Part shown: piece after piece, positions 6,438-8,587 of the stretch | Layout of the letters: each line of letters opens with the position of its first letter | How positions within the stretch are numbered: the first letter of the stretch is position 1 | Source of the DNA: Tannerella sp. | GTDB taxonomy: Bacteria; Bacteroidota; Bacteroidia; Bacteroidales; Tannerellaceae | Length of the DNA: 8,587 nucleotides | Direction: 5' to 3' | Assembly (NCBI GenBank): GCA_031289515.1 | Contig: JAITPH010000022.1 | Location: 1-8,587, forward strand | Position numbers and translations under genes: made by a program | Notes under the pieces: model-generated | The model's database searches: none | Seen by the model: the letters and a program-made list of their open reading frames with translations, nothing else | What the model was told of the DNA's origin: nothing

Positions 6438-8432
6438 CTATTTTCTTGTTATTTTTATTACATATCCTCCTCCCGGCGCCATGGAAATGTTCAGTTTCCT
6501 GTCGACCGGTATGTTTATTTGCTCTTTTTTGTAGTCTCTTGCCGTGCGATGGGCGTTTATGCCGTCTTTGAAAACTTCGCCCCTGAACTCGCCCTCGCCG
6601 AGAAACGACAGGTCGAGCCTCAGATTCAGCGCGTTCCAGTCGGTCATCGAGCCTATATACCAAGCGTCGCCCTTCCGACGTGCAATAGTCACGTATTTGC
6701 CGATTTCGCCGTTCAGAGATATTGTGTTGTCCCATGTAGTCGGGACTGTGGCTATAAACTCCGTACATTCCGGCTCTGCCAGATAGTTTGAAGGATTGTC
6801 GCATAACATGCTCAACGGCGATTCGAATATCACGTATTCGGCGAGTTGCCGACAGCGCGTGCCCTGACTAATCGGCTCGCTGTAGACGCTTTTGTAATTA
6901 TCCTTCGTCGCGTTGCGCATCGCTCCCTGCGTATAGTCCATCGGGCCGGCTAACTGTCGGATGAACGGTATGGTAACGTCGTATGTGACCTGATCCAGAT
7001 TGGCATCCCATTTCAGTTGCTCCAATCCGTTAACTCCCTCGTAATTAATCAAATTAGGATATGTATGGTGCAATCCGGTAGGCTTGTACGTGCCGTGAAA
7101 GTCTATCATCAATTTGTATTTGGCTGCAATCTCCGCCGCCCGGCGATGAAAATCTACCATCGGCTGGTCGTCCCTGTCCATGAAATCTACCTTGAAACCT
7201 TTGACGCCCAACTCGCTATAATGTTTGCAAATGCCCTCCATGTCCTTCTGAAACGGATAATATCCCGCCCACAGGATGATTCCCACGTTCTTTGCCTTGC
7301 CGTATTCGATGAGTTCGGGAATATTTATCTCCGGCACGATTTGGAGCAAATCAAACTTGTCGGAAACAGCCCATCCCTCGTCGAGGATTATATATTCGAT
7401 GCCGAATTTCGAGGCAAAGTCAATGTAGTACTTGTATGTCTCGTTATTGACGCCCGACTTGAAATCGACGCCGTAAATGTTCCAGTCGTTCCACCAGTCC
7501 CAAGCTACTTTTCCGGGCTTAACCCATGAGAAATCGCCCTTTTCGGGTGTAGACAGCTTGTAAATCATGTCGTTATCGGCAAGCTCCCTGTCGTTTGCCG
7601 AAACTGCAATCACGCGCCACGGAAAAGTGACCGCGCCGTCATATTTTGCTATATATTTTTCTCTTGATTTCACTAATATGCTGACTCCGCGACCTGTAGA
7701 TTGCTCGGTCTCTTTCGGGTATGGGGCGAACACGCCTTTCAGTCTGTTGCCTTTTTCTCCCGGATATACGAACATGCCCGGATAGTTCAGAAGGTCTGCC
7801 TCCGTTATACAAACTTTCTTTCCGTTTGCTCTTTCGGCCACAAATGGCGTGATACCCAGCCGTTTTCTGTTCCATTCGGAGATGAGTATGTGATTATAAG
7901 GCTGCTCGAATGAGTTCATGTATTGTTCTTCCAGCGGCAGTGTTTCGGGTTTGTTGGCATAACTTGCGAAAATCATGCAGTTGTCGGGGAAGTTAAACTC
8001 CGCTTGCTCGTTTTCGACTGTGATCGGCTTTTTTGCCGTATAGACGAATCTGTATGCCGCGCCGTCGTCGTAGGCTCTGAAAATGATGTTATACGCGCCT
8101 TTGAACTTGAGCGTCAGCTCGCTGTAGTTGTCCTTTATTTGACTGCGCTTGTATATCACAGGCGTAATCGTTTGATTAACAGTCTTTACCGCCGAGCCTG
8201 ACAGGCGGGCGTCCAAGCCGAAGTCAGCTCCGTTTTCGATGGATAGCGAAATCTGCGAGTTGCCGAGCATCACGTCTCCATCATGCTTGACGGAGTATGA
8301 AACGGTTTTGTCGACGGCGACCGCAACTTCGATTTTGCCGTCGGGCGATTTTAGGCTGAACGTCTTTTGCGCAAAGAGCGGTAAAGCAATAATATTCAGC
8401 GATAAAGCAATAAATGTAAATAGTTTTCTCAT
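6438..8432 (-). CDS. Secreted glycoside hydrolase family 97, probably retaining alpha-galactosidase-like type
   Basis: The 664-residue product has a signal peptide at about 1-21 (basic MRK, hydrophobic core, cleavage near LFA/QKT) and no lipoprotein cysteine, so it should act in the periplasm. An N-terminal beta-sandwich (about 25-295) precedes a (beta/alpha)8 barrel (about 300-565, including AWDWWNDWN and YIILDEGW) and a C-terminal beta domain, the GH97 layout. D416, in FKVDFMDRDDQ, lies where the nucleophile of the retaining B. thetaiotaomicron enzyme BT1871 is (recalled as D415). E465 and E471 have the same 6-residue spacing as the calcium ligand and acid of SusB (E526, E532). The position of the SusB base E508 is G447 here (DFHGTYKPTG). 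This favours a retaining enzyme that releases alpha-linked galactose or a similar sugar; the exact substrate is inferred. The size also matches the BT1871-type group rather than the longer SusB. The ATG at 8432 opens the signal peptide. No SusC/SusD pair is visible. The gene precedes the membrane regulator on the same strand. Confidence 0.96.
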   Translation of the reverse strand: MRKLFTFIALSLNIIALPLFAQKTFSLKSPDGKIEVAVAVDKTVSYSVKHDGDVMLGNSQISLSIENGADFGLDARLSGSAVKTVNQTITPVIYKRSQIKDNYSELTLKFKGAYNIIFRAYDDGAAYRFVYTAKKPITVENEQAEFNFPDNCMIFASYANKPETLPLEEQYMNSFEQPYNHILISEWNRKRLGITPFVAERANGKKVCITEADLLNYPGMFVYPGEKGNRLKGVFAPYPKETEQSTGRGVSILVKSREKYIAKYDGAVTFPWRVIAVSANDRELADNDMIYKLSTPEKGDFSWVKPGKVAWDWWNDWNIYGVDFKSGVNNETYKYYIDFASKFGIEYIILDEGWAVSDKFDLLQIVPEINIPELIEYGKAKNVGIILWAGYYPFQKDMEGICKHYSELGVKGFKVDFMDRDDQPMVDFHRRAAEIAAKYKLMIDFHGTYKPTGLHHTYPNLINYEGVNGLEQLKWDANLDQVTYDVTIPFIRQLAGPMDYTQGAMRNATKDNYKSVYSEPISQGTRCRQLAEYVIFESPLSMLCDNPSNYLAEPECTEFIATVPTTWDNTISLNGEIGKYVTIARRKGDAWYIGSMTDWNALNLRLDLSFLGEGEFRGEVFKDGINAHRTARDYKKEQINIPVDRKLNISMAPGGGYVIKITRK

Positions 8433-8454
8433 AGTTATTATATATGAATATCCG

Positions 8455-8462
8455 CAAAGTGA
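8455..8462 (-). promoter_or_regulatory. Imperfect -7 element candidate for the GH97 gene
   Basis: On the minus strand these bases read TCACTTTG, which differs from TAnnTTTG only at the second base. The predicted start gives a leader of about 19 bases, similar to the ATPase gene. There is no TTTG at the 19-20 base distance; the nearest is 27 bases upstream (8493-8490). A weak box with no proper -33 partner is what an activator-dependent promoter could look like, but a chance match is possible. Confidence 0.35.
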
Positions 8463-8490
8463 CCCCTAAAAAAAACAGAATGTTTTCAGC

Positions 8491-8511
8491 AAAAAAAGTT
8501 GAAAAAAAGTT
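8491..8511. repeat. Tandem pair of 10-base direct repeats at 11-base pitch in the divergent intergenic region
   Basis: AAAAAAAGTT occurs at 8491-8500 and again at 8502-8511, one helical turn apart. Another A-tract lies at 8468-8475 and a shorter one at 8516-8520. The pair ends nine bases before the -33 box of the plus-strand promoter and lies 28 bases upstream of the candidate GH97 -7 box. It could be an activator site for either gene, an UP-like element, or simply curved A-tract DNA. Its low complexity keeps functional confidence modest, although the repeat itself is plain. Confidence 0.5.
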
Positions 8512-8520
8512 CCTGAAAAA

Positions 8521-8552
8521 TTTGCACATATGATTTATTTTCAGTACTTTTG
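8521..8552 (+). promoter_or_regulatory. Strong Bacteroidota promoter for the gene at the right edge
   Basis: TTTG at 8521-8524 is followed after 20 bases by TACTTTTG at 8545-8552, a full match to TTTG-N19/20-TAnnTTTG. Transcription should begin near 8556, giving a leader of about 24 A+T-rich bases before the ATG at 8581. The adjoining A-tracts upstream may strengthen it. It is divergent from the GH97 gene. Confidence 0.8.
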
Positions 8553-8580
8553 CGCTGTATTAATTAATAGAAAAACAGAT

Positions 8581-8587
8581 ATGAATA
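8581..8587 (+). CDS. Start of a plus-strand gene cut by the window edge
   Basis: An ATG followed by AAT lies about 25 bases downstream of the predicted transcription start of a very good promoter, a normal arrangement for Bacteroidota. Only Met-Asn can be read, so nothing can be said about the product. There is no clear Shine-Dalgarno sequence, only A-rich DNA, which is common in this phylum. A later start codon outside the window is possible. Confidence 0.4.

Noticed and set aside
7017..7529. A 170-codon open frame on the plus strand
   Set aside because: It lies entirely opposite the GH97 catalytic barrel, has no promoter or recognisable motif, and matches the pattern of other antisense frames here.

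Overview
The window looks like chromosomal DNA from a Bacteroidota bacterium, most likely of the order Bacteroidales. The evidence is the promoter form TTTG-N19/20-TAnnTTTG, which occurs in front of two genes here with a bare TAnnTTTG element before a third. A signal-peptide-bearing GH97 glycosidase, an AAA-like ATPase/PD-(D/E)XK protein and very sparse Shine-Dalgarno sequences also fit. I cannot name a species. No mobile element, CRISPR array, tRNA or rRNA is visible, and no gap between genes exceeds 300 bases.

Four complete genes lie on the minus strand, so they are transcribed from right to left. (1) At 8432-6438 is a secreted GH97 glycosidase whose active-site residues indicate the retaining, alpha-galactosidase-like branch rather than the inverting SusB branch. 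(2) At 6370-3791 is an 859-residue membrane protein. It has a signal peptide, a probable LamG-like domain, a kelch-type propeller, one transmembrane helix, and a cytoplasmic part that resembles the winged-helix plus helical region of SARP/AfsR-type transcription activators. (3) At 3607-2048 is an AAA-like ATPase fused to a PD-(D/E)XK nuclease-type domain. (4) At 2035-110 is glutamine-dependent NAD+ synthetase, nadE, only 12 bases after gene 3.

At the right edge (8433-8587) an intergenic region of 148 bases separates the GH97 gene from a divergent plus-strand gene. Only the first seven bases of that gene are in the window, but its promoter is a near-ideal Bacteroidota one. The same region holds two 10-base direct repeats at an 11-base pitch. 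At the left edge (1-109) there is a hairpin followed by T-rich sequence that could end a convergent plus-strand gene outside the window.

The most interesting item is the membrane protein. It appears to join an outside carbohydrate- or protein-sensing module to an inside DNA-binding module in one chain, and its gene lies immediately downstream of a glycosidase gene. Its promoter sits so close to the start codon that the mRNA should be leaderless or nearly so. A plausible reading (inference) is a one-component transmembrane regulator controlling nearby carbohydrate genes. The ATPase/nuclease and nadE are probably co-transcribed because of spacing, not because of a shared pathway that I can demonstrate.
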